Below, piece after piece: positions 1-10,514 of a DNA stretch of 21,608 bases. How positions within the stretch are numbered: the first letter of the stretch is position 1; each line of letters starts with the position of its first letter. The stretch is from Inonotus obliquus. Taxonomy: Eukaryota; Basidiomycota; Agaricomycetes; Hymenochaetales; Hymenochaetaceae. The position numbers and the translations under genes are program-made. A model generated the notes under the pieces. The model made no database searches, was not told the origin of the DNA, and saw only the letters and a program-made list of their open reading frames with translations. The stretch is from contig JAJHTX010000022.1 in the NCBI GenBank assembly GCA_032164295.1, positions 1 through 21,608 on the forward strand, in the 5' to 3' direction.

Positions 1-3332
<3,332 letters not shown>

Positions 3333-3360
3333 ACCAAAACCACCTACTAATGCAGGCATA
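3333..3360 (-). CDS. cox1: cytochrome c oxidase subunit 1, exon 2 (28-nt exon)
   Basis: A 28-nt exon: one T completing the Val codon, then codons for MPALVGGFG, ending at GGT (3333). It corresponds to the conserved MPALxGGFGN stretch of cox1. The next codon, AAC for Asn, is here taken to come from exon 3, because the intron then starts after a T and ends in G; the intron also begins with AAC, so the assignment is equivalent at the protein level. The exon is flanked on both sides by group I introns. Confidence 0.93.
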
Positions 3361-3965
<605 letters not shown>

Positions 3966-4024
3966 TTAAGCTATTCTTTTTCAATTTTGACTTCTTGGCG
4001 CTTTTTGATTAAATAATTTTTATA

Positions 4025-4095
4025 CAACCATTGTAAGATTTAAACTTACTCTACTAGAATAAAGTTCTAGTGTGCACTCTATACACTAAATAGAT
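4025..4095 (-). tRNA. tRNA-Lys(UUU)-like cloverleaf, possibly degenerate
   Basis: A 71-nt cloverleaf can be folded on the minus strand: acceptor ATCTATT/AATGGTT (one T-T mismatch), T8-A9, D stem GTGT/GCAC, anticodon stem CTAGA/TCTAG with loop ACTTTAT, and T arm GTAAG-TTTAAAT-CTTAC. The anticodon position would read TTT (Lys), but position 33 is C instead of T and the D loop lacks GG. It sits between cox1 and the plasmid-derived array. It could be a genuine unusual tRNA or a decayed one. Confidence 0.4.
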
Positions 4096-4209
4096 AAAAA
4101 AAATTTTATTTTTGTTCTTTTTTTTATTACTTATTTCCTTTTATAGTTAATATTACCCTTATATCTGTGGTTTTTGTAAAACACACAACAGAGTAAATTA
4201 AGATGTGTT
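4096..4209. other. AT-rich junction between native genes and plasmid array
   Basis: Noncoding, with long T and A runs. Transcription direction switches here from minus-strand native genes to plus-strand plasmid genes. No terminal inverted repeat partner was found by eye at the other end of the array (around 12490-12620). Confidence 0.4.
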
Positions 4210-4944
4210 ATTACTATAAGCTATAGTAAACACAATTAAAGAACAAGCTAATAGATACGACCCTTGGTAAAAAACAAAAAGCGAATAGACTATTAAAAGC
4301 CTTTTACGGTAGATTAGTAAGAAACCTCGATTAAGGATTTACACTGTTATTGACAATAGTTAAATATCATCTTTCATCACTCTAATTTGCTTAGATTCCC
4401 TAGTGGTCCTGGTTGAATTAGATGAAAAAAATATTACTTCTTACAGGCAAAATTTAACTAAATTACCTAAAATCTATATAGCGTCTATTATTACAGCAAA
4501 TGCTAAGGTGTTTCTGTCAGAGTTCAAAAACAATTCTGATTATAAATTATATTACACCAATACTAACTCAAGGTTTTGAAACCAACCACACCCTGAACAA
4601 CTAGTAGAAGACAAGAAAATAGGTAAGTTCAAATTAGTAAAATTACTACGCAAAATTGTGACTCTAGCTCCTACAATGTGCGGTGGATTAGAATTGGACG
4701 GCTCTGAATTTACTAAAGTTAAAGGTTTAAAGCCAAAGTAACCGTAGCACCACTAGATGAGCTGTTGACAAAATAAAGTTCAACTAAAGTAAGTCAAGTG
4801 AAATGGTTTAAGAACCTTTCTGGAAGTACAATTTCAGTGATAGACTTGGCATATAGCTTGAAAACTACAGAAAACTAACGACACCTTGTCGATAGTGGTG
4901 AAAAAGTTGTAGCTACTAGCAACAAAATAGTTAAAATTAATTAG
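4210..4944 (+). pseudogene. dpo: dead 3' part of plasmid-type family B DNA polymerase
   Basis: Recognised by comparison with the intact polymerase at 6182-9244. It starts near the equivalent of LNILKEQ (palm) and runs to the C-terminus. Motif B is altered (NRLLKAFYGR in place of KLLLNSLYGR), and motif C reads YYTNTNS where the intact enzyme has FYTDTDS, so both catalytic aspartates have become asparagine. Several frameshifts and stops occur (for example after NLD, after NTNSRF and after LKPK). The end is still recognisable: EFTKVKGLK is intact, and a last frame reading KVVATSNKIVKIN ends at the stop 4942-4944, as in the intact gene. It is followed, as the intact gene is, by the R1 block. Confidence 0.92.
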
Positions 4945-5097
4945 CTATTAACCCTATAATAATATTTAAATATTTTAGGTTGTTTAGTTAAAGATCTTTA
5001 TAGGTCGAAGTATTTCCAGAGGAATCCTTTTTGTTTATATAATATAGAATTAAAAGTTTTTAACTCTATAAATTAAATAAAAATTTAACCTTTACAA
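4945..5097. other. 3' flank of polymerase relic
   Basis: AT-rich spacer of 153 nt between the relic and the tRNA-like element. The corresponding spacer after the intact polymerase is only 49 nt. A segment reading AAAGTTTTTAAC is shared by both. Confidence 0.4.
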
Positions 5098-5158
5098 AGT
5101 TATAATGGTTGCTTTTTTGTAATAAATAAATATATTTGTTCGATTCCAATAATAGCTA
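5098..5158 (+). ncRNA. tRNA-like element lacking a D arm, copy 1
   Basis: 61 nt. Acceptor-like ends AGTTATA and AATAGCT can pair over six positions (one G-T). A T arm-like part reads ATTTG-TTCGATT-CCAAT with a perfect tRNA T loop but one mismatch in the stem. The middle is too short for both a D arm and an anticodon arm, and no clear anticodon stem is visible in this copy. The same element, of exactly the same length, follows the intact polymerase at 9294. It may serve as an RNA processing signal (tRNA punctuation); this is inferred. Confidence 0.55.
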
Positions 5159-5190
5159 GATATCTTTTTATATATTAGATCTGTTTTTAG

Positions 5191-5246
5191 CTTAAGACTT
5201 ATTAACTGAGAGTGAGTAACAGGATTTTCAGCTTGTTAGTTTTAAG
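5191..5246 (+). ncRNA. conserved hairpin in R1, copy 1
   Basis: Arms CTTAAGACTTA (5191-5201) and TTAGTTTTAAG (5236-5246) pair over 11 positions with one T-T mismatch and one G-T pair. The second copy at 9384-9437 keeps the stem while the loop differs almost completely. Confidence 0.55.
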
Positions 5247-5364
5247 TATACAACAAGATTTTATATTAATTAGATAGAATTTGTTTAAGCGTAAATAACT
5301 TTAAACTAGAACTTTTAAAGTTATGAGATAAAATATAAACAAAATAAATTATGAAAAAAAAAAT

Positions 5365-5727
5365 ATGAAAAATAAATTGTTATTTGCTTTATTTATTTTA
5401 GTTGCTACAGCATTATTTAATTTCTTTATTTATGAATTGTTGAATAGCCTAGATTTTGAACATTTAGTTGTTATGAAATCTCAAAATAATTTACTATTAA
5501 ATAATCAAGTGTCAGCTAGATATGTTAATAATATAACCTTTACAACAACAGCTGATAAAGCATTCCCCTCATTAAATCTTGGAATTAATGACCCTAGGGC
5601 AATTGCAGTAATCACTTTAGCTGGTTGCAGTGTAGTAGCTTTAGCTACTGGTTCCGTATTTTCGTTATTACAAGTATTTAAGGTAACTGGAAGTAAAACA
5701 GAAAACATTGAGATGGAGATTATTTAA
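5365..5727 (+). CDS. small plasmid-encoded membrane protein A
   Basis: 120 residues from the ATG at 5365. A hydrophobic N-terminal segment (about residues 5-24) and a second membrane segment (about 79-103) flank a polar middle; the C-terminal tail is short and acidic. The function is not recognised. It is a clear paralogue of the 124-residue protein at 9555: shared FxxATAL and ELLNxL near the N-terminus, QVSxR in the middle and the DPxxIA motif at the start of the second membrane segment. Both genes sit at the same place between R1 and R2. A tiny upstream frame (ATG at 5351, five codons) precedes it. Confidence 0.75.
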   Translation: MKNKLLFALFILVATALFNFFIYELLNSLDFEHLVVMKSQNNLLLNNQVSARYVNNITFTTTADKAFPSLNLGINDPRAIAVITLAGCSVVALATGSVFSLLQVFKVTGSKTENIEMEII

Positions 5728-5729
5728 CT

Positions 5730-5792
5730 AAAATAAAAGTAATTAAAATAAAAAGTAATTAAAATAAAAAGTAATTAAAATAAAAAGTAATT
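5730..5792 (+). repeat. tandem repeat of 15-16 nt, four units
   Basis: Units of AAAATAAAAAGTAATT at 5745-5760, 5761-5776 and 5777-5792, preceded by a 15-nt unit at 5730-5744 missing one A. It begins just after the stop of small membrane protein gene A and is absent after gene B. Confidence 0.95.
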
Positions 5793-5863
5793 AAATTTTT
5801 TATTTTCCCTAGTCCTAAACAAGACGAGAAACTGTTTTAAACCAAAAGAAAGGGAATAATTAA

Positions 5864-6112
5864 CCCTTTCCAATATTAAGAATAATTAAATTTAAAAATA
5901 GGGCGCAAACAGGTTTTTAGAAGAAGTAGGGAAGTTATATACTACTAAAATTTATTTTTTTGTGTTGCTGTTATTTTTTGAAATTAAATAAAGTTTTATT
6001 CCAAACGTGTGTTTTGTGAGTGTTTTTATACTAGCATATAAAACAGTCCTGACTATTATTAAATGTAGAAAGGTTTTAAACTAACAATTCTGAACTATTT
6101 AGAACACTTTTT
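5864..6112 (+). repeat. R2 noncoding block, copy 1 (polymerase leader)
   Basis: Aligned by eye with 9998-10366. Common landmarks in the same order: CCCTTTCCAA with TAAGAATAATTAA (5864-5888), TAGGGCGCAAACAGGT (5899-5914), TTATATACTACT (5935-5946), CCAAACG followed by a GTTTTNTGTG run (about 6002-6020), a CCTGAC/TTATTAAA part, and an identical 24-nt run at 6089-6112. It forms the leader of the polymerase gene. Confidence 0.82.
5935..5946. promoter_or_regulatory. TTATATACTACT motif, copy 1
   Basis: The same 12-mer occurs at 10104-10115 and 10425-10436, each time upstream of a plasmid gene. On the opposite strand it contains TATATAA, loosely like yeast mitochondrial promoters. A promoter or origin role is only a guess. 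Confidence 0.3.
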
Positions 6113-6181
6113 GTTTGTTTTTGTCTTTATTAATTTGATTTTTTTATTTTGAAATTAAATAAAAATTTTTTGTTTATTCCC

Positions 6182-9100
6182 ATGCAAAGACATGATATTT
6201 TATTTAGGTCACCTGAGGTGACTAATCCTTTAATTAGAAGAAATATTCTAAACTTCTTTAAAAAAACTAACTTATTGAAAAGTAATTTCATTAAATTAAG
6301 CATAAGCTTATACAATGGGAGCGAAATCACCGTATTAGTTAAAGAAACCATTGTTAATAGAACAATTAAAGAGGAAATTAATACTTTAATTCGAAATTTA
6401 ATTGATTCTTTAGCTGTAAGTAATCTATCTTTAAAAACTAGAGATAGAATAACTATTTTTTACACTGAGTCCGACTCTAAGAGTTATTTTAGTTATAAAA
6501 ATAGCTTTAAAGCATACGGTAGAAGATTTTACTCTTCTTTCAGAAGAACTAGTTTAGGCAGAAGATTTTATTCTGTTGCAACTAAAGCTTCTAAATTTGA
6601 ATTTAAATTTATTAATTTAGTGTTCCCTATTTCAGATTCTGATTTTAATTTAACTAAGTTAACTAAAAAATTCTTTTCTGAAGTTAGAGGTTTAAATTAT
6701 ATTTCTGTGATAGCCAACGTGAAACTGATTAACGGAAATAGATTTTCGTTAGGTTCACGTTATCCTTTAAACTCGAGCGATCCTAACTCGCAAGCAGCTT
6801 ATATTGATTATTTGAATAATAAGTATGCTTTGTTAGATAATCGTTACAAAGTTGTTATAGCAGAAACTATATATTTCAATTACACTCAAATAAACGAAGT
6901 GACATTTTTAAATTCAAAAGCTAAAATAGAAAACCGGAAAGCAGCTGTGAAAGCTCTAGAGGATCTCGACTATAGAAATGAGATCCCAGCTAATTTGCCG
7001 GCTAACACCGAGTATAGAACTTGGGGTCGTGTTGCAAGCTGGATAGATTCTAAAACTGAACGAATCATAGATTTAAAAATAGACATTGGTACTATTTTTA
7101 ATCGACGAGTTCATGTTACTTATTTAGACGCTCAAACTAGAGTTGTGGAAATCTTCTCTAACTTTGCTGGAGCTAAAATTCAGAAATTTACTGATTTTAT
7201 CACTAATTCAATTGAAGGTGATTTTATTAGAAAAGTAGGTGAAAGAACATTCCACATAGCGAACGGTAAGGTACACTTTATCTTTGAAAAATTGTTTACA
7301 CCCAAAGAAAAAATTTCTAAGGGTAGAAAAGATAAAAGTTTTAAATTTAACATTTTAACTCTGGATATTGAAACTTATTTAAATTCGGAGAATAAAATGG
7401 AATTGTTTTGTTTATCTTTTTTCGATGGTTTTAAAACAGAATCTTTTTTTATCTCTGACTATAGTTCAGTAAAAGAACTTATATCTGAGGTACTTAAAAA
7501 ACTGTTAGTAAAAACTAAATCACAAAAAAGTATTTACATTCATAATTCTAGTGATTTTGATTTAATTTTTATTTTAAAATATATAGCAAATCACCCTGGA
7601 GTGGTACTAGAGCCTATTATCAAAGATGGAAAGTTTATTAACTTAAAAATCAAATATGGTTCTAAAAATGAATTCTTTGTCAATTTTAAAGATTCTTTTT
7701 TATTGCTACCAGCCTCTTTGAGTGGTTTAGCTAAACAATTTAAAGTTAAAACTTTAAAAAGTATTTTCCCATACAAATTTGTAACTAAAGATAATCTTAA
7801 TTACATAGGGGCAGTACCTAGTTTAGATTTATTTGAGGGCTTATCAACAAAAGAATATGAATCTTACGCACAAAATTTTGTAAGTAAAGATTGGAAACTT
7901 AAAATTGAAGCTATCAGATATTGTGAACAGGATTGTATCGCCTTATACCAAGTTATTGAAACTTTTGCTAAATTTATTTATGATCACTTCCAGTTAAATA
8001 TCACCTCTGTTTCCACCTTACCTAGTCTAGCTTTTAAAATTTTTAGAGTACATTTTTTACCTAAATCTCTTACACTGCCTGTTTTGAGTGGAAAAGTCTA
8101 TGAAGCAATTAGCAACGCTTACTACGGTGGGCACGTGGAGATGTATATACCACAAAACCCGAAAGGTAAATTTGTATATCATTATGATGTTAACGGCTTA
8201 TACCCTCACGTCATGAAATCTTTTGATTATCCGACAGACATTATTGCGCACTTTATAGGTGACATTACAAAAATGCTTGAATATGTTAACTTATTTAATA
8301 ATTACAAGTCTGTAGTTAAAGTTAGGGTTACTACACCTAAAGTTTTAAGACATCCTATTTTACCGTTTAAAAAAGACGGTACAACCATCTATGGAACAGG
8401 AACTTGGACTGGGTGGTATTATTCTAATGAAATTACAAATGCTAAAAATTGTGGTTACAAATTCGAAATTCTTGAGGGATACTTGTTTGAAAGTGCTGAT
8501 TTATTTTCGGCTTATGTTGACAAATTAAATATACTTAAAGAACAATCACCCTCAGACTCCCCAATGTATGTAATAGCTAAACTGCTACTTAATTCATTGT
8601 ACGGTAGATTTGGAATGTCCCCTAAAATGTTAACTCACATTATTTTAAGTAGTGAAGATTTATCAGCGTTTGTGCAAAAAATCGGTCTGGATAACTTAGC
8701 AGATCAAATGGAGTTAGGTAATAAGATTTTAATATCATATTGGCGAGATTTTTCTAATTTGCCTAAAACCAACATTGCTATCGCTGCTTCTATTACGGCT
8801 AACGCTAGAGTCCATATGTCTATGTTAAAAAACAATCCGAAATTTAAATTGTTTTACACTGACACAGACTCTGGTTTCTTAGATCAACCTTTACCTCCAC
8901 ATCTAGTGGACGATAAAAAGTTAGGTTACTTTAAACTTGTGGAAACTCTTACAGATTTTGTGGCTTTAGCTCCCAAAGTTTATGGGGGTAAGACAACTGA
9001 CGGTTTAGAATTTACTAAAGTGAAAGGTTTGAAAGCTAAAGTTAGTTTAGATCAACTTAAAGAATTGTTAATTGAAAATAATAATTTAAATGTTGAACAA

Positions 9101-9244
9101 ACTAAATGGTTTAACCACTTAGCTGATAGTACTATTTCTATAAAGGAATTAACTTATAACTTGAAAGCCACTAATTTAAAACGAAATCTTATTTTCAAAA
9201 ATAAGGTATTGGTGGAGACAAGTAATAAAACTATCAGCGAATAG
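6182..9244 (+). CDS. dpo: protein-primed family B DNA polymerase of linear mitochondrial plasmid
   Basis: 1020 residues from the ATG at 6182; the frame is open further upstream but only to a TTG at 6149, and the paralogous N-terminus at 11727 starts at the equivalent Met (MKRYDIVFR versus MQRHDILFR). Motifs in order (numbered from 6182): ExoI DIET (395-398), ExoII HNSSDFD (454-460), ExoIII YCEQD (580-584), YYGG (647-650, the protein-primed polymerase linker), motif A DVNGLYP (669-675), motif B KLLLNSLYG (800-808), motif C YTDTDS (892-897), and KVKG (946-949). All catalytic acids are present, so it looks active. It would replicate a linear plasmid primed by a terminal protein; the ~390-residue N-terminal extension is the usual candidate source of that protein. 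Two RRFYS motifs (114-118, 127-131) follow a ~113-residue unit found alone elsewhere in the window. Confidence 0.97.
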   Translation: MQRHDILFRSPEVTNPLIRRNILNFFKKTNLLKSNFIKLSISLYNGSEITVLVKETIVNRTIKEEINTLIRNLIDSLAVSNLSLKTRDRITIFYTESDSKSYFSYKNSFKAYGRRFYSSFRRTSLGRRFYSVATKASKFEFKFINLVFPISDSDFNLTKLTKKFFSEVRGLNYISVIANVKLINGNRFSLGSRYPLNSSDPNSQAAYIDYLNNKYALLDNRYKVVIAETIYFNYTQINEVTFLNSKAKIENRKAAVKALEDLDYRNEIPANLPANTEYRTWGRVASWIDSKTERIIDLKIDIGTIFNRRVHVTYLDAQTRVVEIFSNFAGAKIQKFTDFITNSIEGDFIRKVGERTFHIANGKVHFIFEKLFTPKEKISKGRKDKSFKFNILTLDIETYLNSENKMELFCLSFFDGFKTESFFISDYSSVKELISEVLKKLLVKTKSQKSIYIHNSSDFDLIFILKYIANHPGVVLEPIIKDGKFINLKIKYGSKNEFFVNFKDSFLLLPASLSGLAKQFKVKTLKSIFPYKFVTKDNLNYIGAVPSLDLFEGLSTKEYESYAQNFVSKDWKLKIEAIRYCEQDCIALYQVIETFAKFIYDHFQLNITSVSTLPSLAFKIFRVHFLPKSLTLPVLSGKVYEAISNAYYGGHVEMYIPQNPKGKFVYHYDVNGLYPHVMKSFDYPTDIIAHFIGDITKMLEYVNLFNNYKSVVKVRVTTPKVLRHPILPFKKDGTTIYGTGTWTGWYYSNEITNAKNCGYKFEILEGYLFESADLFSAYVDKLNILKEQSPSDSPMYVIAKLLLNSLYGRFGMSPKMLTHIILSSEDLSAFVQKIGLDNLADQMELGNKILISYWRDFSNLPKTNIAIAASITANARVHMSMLKNNPKFKLFYTDTDSGFLDQPLPPHLVDDKKLGYFKLVETLTDFVALAPKVYGGKTTDGLEFTKVKGLKAKVSLDQLKELLIENNNLNVEQTKWFNHLADSTISIKELTYNLKATNLKRNLIFKNKVLVETSNKTISE

Positions 9245-9293
9245 TTGGTTTTATCACCCCTAGTTTTTTTAAAAAGAAAGTTTTTAACCCCAA

Positions 9294-9354
9294 AGCTATA
9301 CGGGTTGTTTTAATTGTTACAATTAATATATTGGTTCGAGTCCAATAATAGCTA
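9294..9354 (+). ncRNA. tRNA-like element lacking a D arm, copy 2
   Basis: 61 nt, starting 49 nt after the polymerase stop. Acceptor AGCTATA/AATAGCT gives six Watson-Crick pairs; T arm ATTGG-TTCGAGT-CCAAT is perfect; a middle hairpin TTAAT-TGTTACA-ATTAA (9310-9326) stands where an anticodon arm would be. The D arm is replaced by about nine unpaired nt. Position 33 would be G, so it is not an ordinary tRNA. It may mark the 3' end of the polymerase transcript for processing by RNase P or RNase Z, or may be an insertion remnant. Confidence 0.6.
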
Positions 9355-9383
9355 GATATCTAATTAAATTGAGAGATTTTGTT

Positions 9384-9437
9384 TTAAGACTGATAACTGA
9401 GATAGATTATACATGTTTATCCACTTATTAGTTTTAA
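9384..9437 (+). ncRNA. conserved hairpin in R1, copy 2
   Basis: Arms TTAAGACTGATAA (9384-9396) and TTATTAGTTTTAA (9425-9437) pair over 13 positions including two G-T pairs. Compared with copy 1 the stem is extended and the T-T mismatch is replaced by a G-T pair, while the loop sequence has changed. Confidence 0.6.
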
Positions 9438-9554
9438 GTTAACAGCAAGATCTTATATTAATTAGATAGAATTTGTTTAAGCAGAAATAACTAAATAAAC
9501 AAAAACATTTAAAATATTTAGTTATGAGAAAATATATAAAAATCAAAAAAAGAA

Positions 9555-9929
9555 ATGAAACTTAACTTAAAAAAATTAATGTTTGCTATATTTATTGTAT
9601 TTGCTACAGCCTTAATGGCTGTATTTATTTTTGAATTATTAAATAATCTTAATTCAGATAATTTAATTAACGTTAATACTAATAGCAATCTAATTGTAAA
9701 ACCCCAAGTTTCAATTAGAGATGTTAAAAATGTTACGGATTCAATTACAAATAACAATACAACAAATCACCTGGACATAAAAGATCCGGTAACTATAGCA
9801 CTTCTAACAGTAACTTCTGTAGTAGTTTTACTTGTTTTGTGCGGTACAAGTTATTTACTGTATAGTTATACACAAATGCCTTTACTAGAAACACAAAACT
9901 TAGATACTATAGAATTACAAAATAGATAA
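9555..9929 (+). CDS. small plasmid-encoded membrane protein B
   Basis: 124 residues from the ATG at 9555. Membrane segments at about 8-28 and 79-104 flank a polar, Asn-rich middle; the tail is polar. It is a paralogue of the protein at 5365 (same architecture, same length class, shared FATAL, ELLNNL, QVSIR and KDPVTIA-type motifs), though overall identity is low, roughly a third by eye. It stands between R1 and R2, as its paralogue does. No known family was recognised; a membrane-anchoring role for plasmid replication complexes is one possibility but untested. Confidence 0.75.
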   Translation: MKLNLKKLMFAIFIVFATALMAVFIFELLNNLNSDNLINVNTNSNLIVKPQVSIRDVKNVTDSITNNNTTNHLDIKDPVTIALLTVTSVVVLLVLCGTSYLLYSYTQMPLLETQNLDTIELQNR

Positions 9930-9997
9930 TTAATAAACTTACTAATATTTTAAATAAAATTTTAAACAATTAATTTAAATATTTATTTTGTTTTCAA

Positions 9998-10366
9998 CCC
10001 TTTCCAACAATAAGAATAATTAATAATTAAAATAAAATTAGGGTGCAAACCGGTCATTAGAAAAGAAAACCAATTTTTAATAAAAGTTTTAGGGGAAAAA
10101 TCCTTATATACTACTGAAATGTTTTATTTTGTTTTTTATTAAATAAAGTTTTTAACCAAACGAGTTTTTTGTGTGAGCATTTTAGTTTGGTTTGTTTTAG
10201 CACAAAAGTTTAGAGGATTAGTTGTTCAATTGTTTATAAAACACTCCTGAACATTTTAGCTTAACATTTTTTGTTTTGTTTTTAATAATAAGTGAAACAC
10301 TCCTGACATTTATTAAAATATAGACTAGGTAAAATTAACACCTCTGAACTATTTAGAACACTTTTT
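9998..10366 (+). repeat. R2 noncoding block, copy 2 (leader before ORF376)
   Basis: Second, longer copy of the block at 5864-6112. It contains CCCTTTCCAA (9998-10007), TAGGGTGCAAACCGGT (10039-10054), TTATATACTACT (10104-10115), CCAAACG, ACACTCCTGA twice (about 10240-10251 and 10294-10305), and the identical 24-nt run at 10343-10366. In copy 1 a polymerase gene follows; here ORF376 follows after a further 148 nt. Confidence 0.82.
10104..10115. promoter_or_regulatory. TTATATACTACT motif, copy 2
   Basis: Shares the longer form ATCCTTATATACTACT with copy 3 at 10421-10436. Its function is unknown. Confidence 0.3.
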
Positions 10367-10424
10367 TACATTTTTTCTAAATATATTTATTTTAAAATTT
10401 TGGAGGTACTTCCAACTCTAATCC

Positions 10425-10436
10425 TTATATACTACT
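10425..10436. promoter_or_regulatory. TTATATACTACT motif, copy 3
   Basis: Third occurrence, 79 nt before the start of ORF376, continued by two more ACT triplets. Confidence 0.3.
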
Positions 10437-10514
10437 ACTACAGCTATTGGTTACAAATTAAAAAACATTGGAGCCTTAATATCTAAAATTTTATTTTTTA
10501 ATTATATTAGCCAA

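Larger units (their letters stand above)
5098..5364 (+). repeat. R1 noncoding block, copy 1
   Basis: Aligned by eye with 9294-9554. Shared parts are the tRNA-like element, the following AGCTAGATATCT, a hairpin with arms at 5191-5201 and 5236-5246, a perfectly identical 30-nt run at 5261-5290, and a purine-rich leader into the small ORF. It lies between a polymerase 3' end and a small membrane protein gene in both places. Confidence 0.85.
9294..9554 (+). repeat. R1 noncoding block, copy 2
   Basis: Second copy of the block at 5098-5364, with the identical 30-nt run at 9453-9482 and the hairpin at 9384-9437. It leads into small membrane protein gene B. Confidence 0.85.

Noticed and set aside
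5505..5708. 67-codon minus-strand frame opposite small membrane protein gene A
   Set aside because: The plus-strand frame has a conserved paralogue at 9555; the minus frame has none.
5730..5792. CRISPR-like array
   Set aside because: The units are contiguous 16-nt AT-rich tandem repeats without spacers; a simple slippage repeat in a mitochondrial genome.
6149..6181. Extended polymerase start at TTG 6149
   Set aside because: The paralogue at 11727 begins at the Met equivalent to 6182, and the extra 11 residues match nothing.
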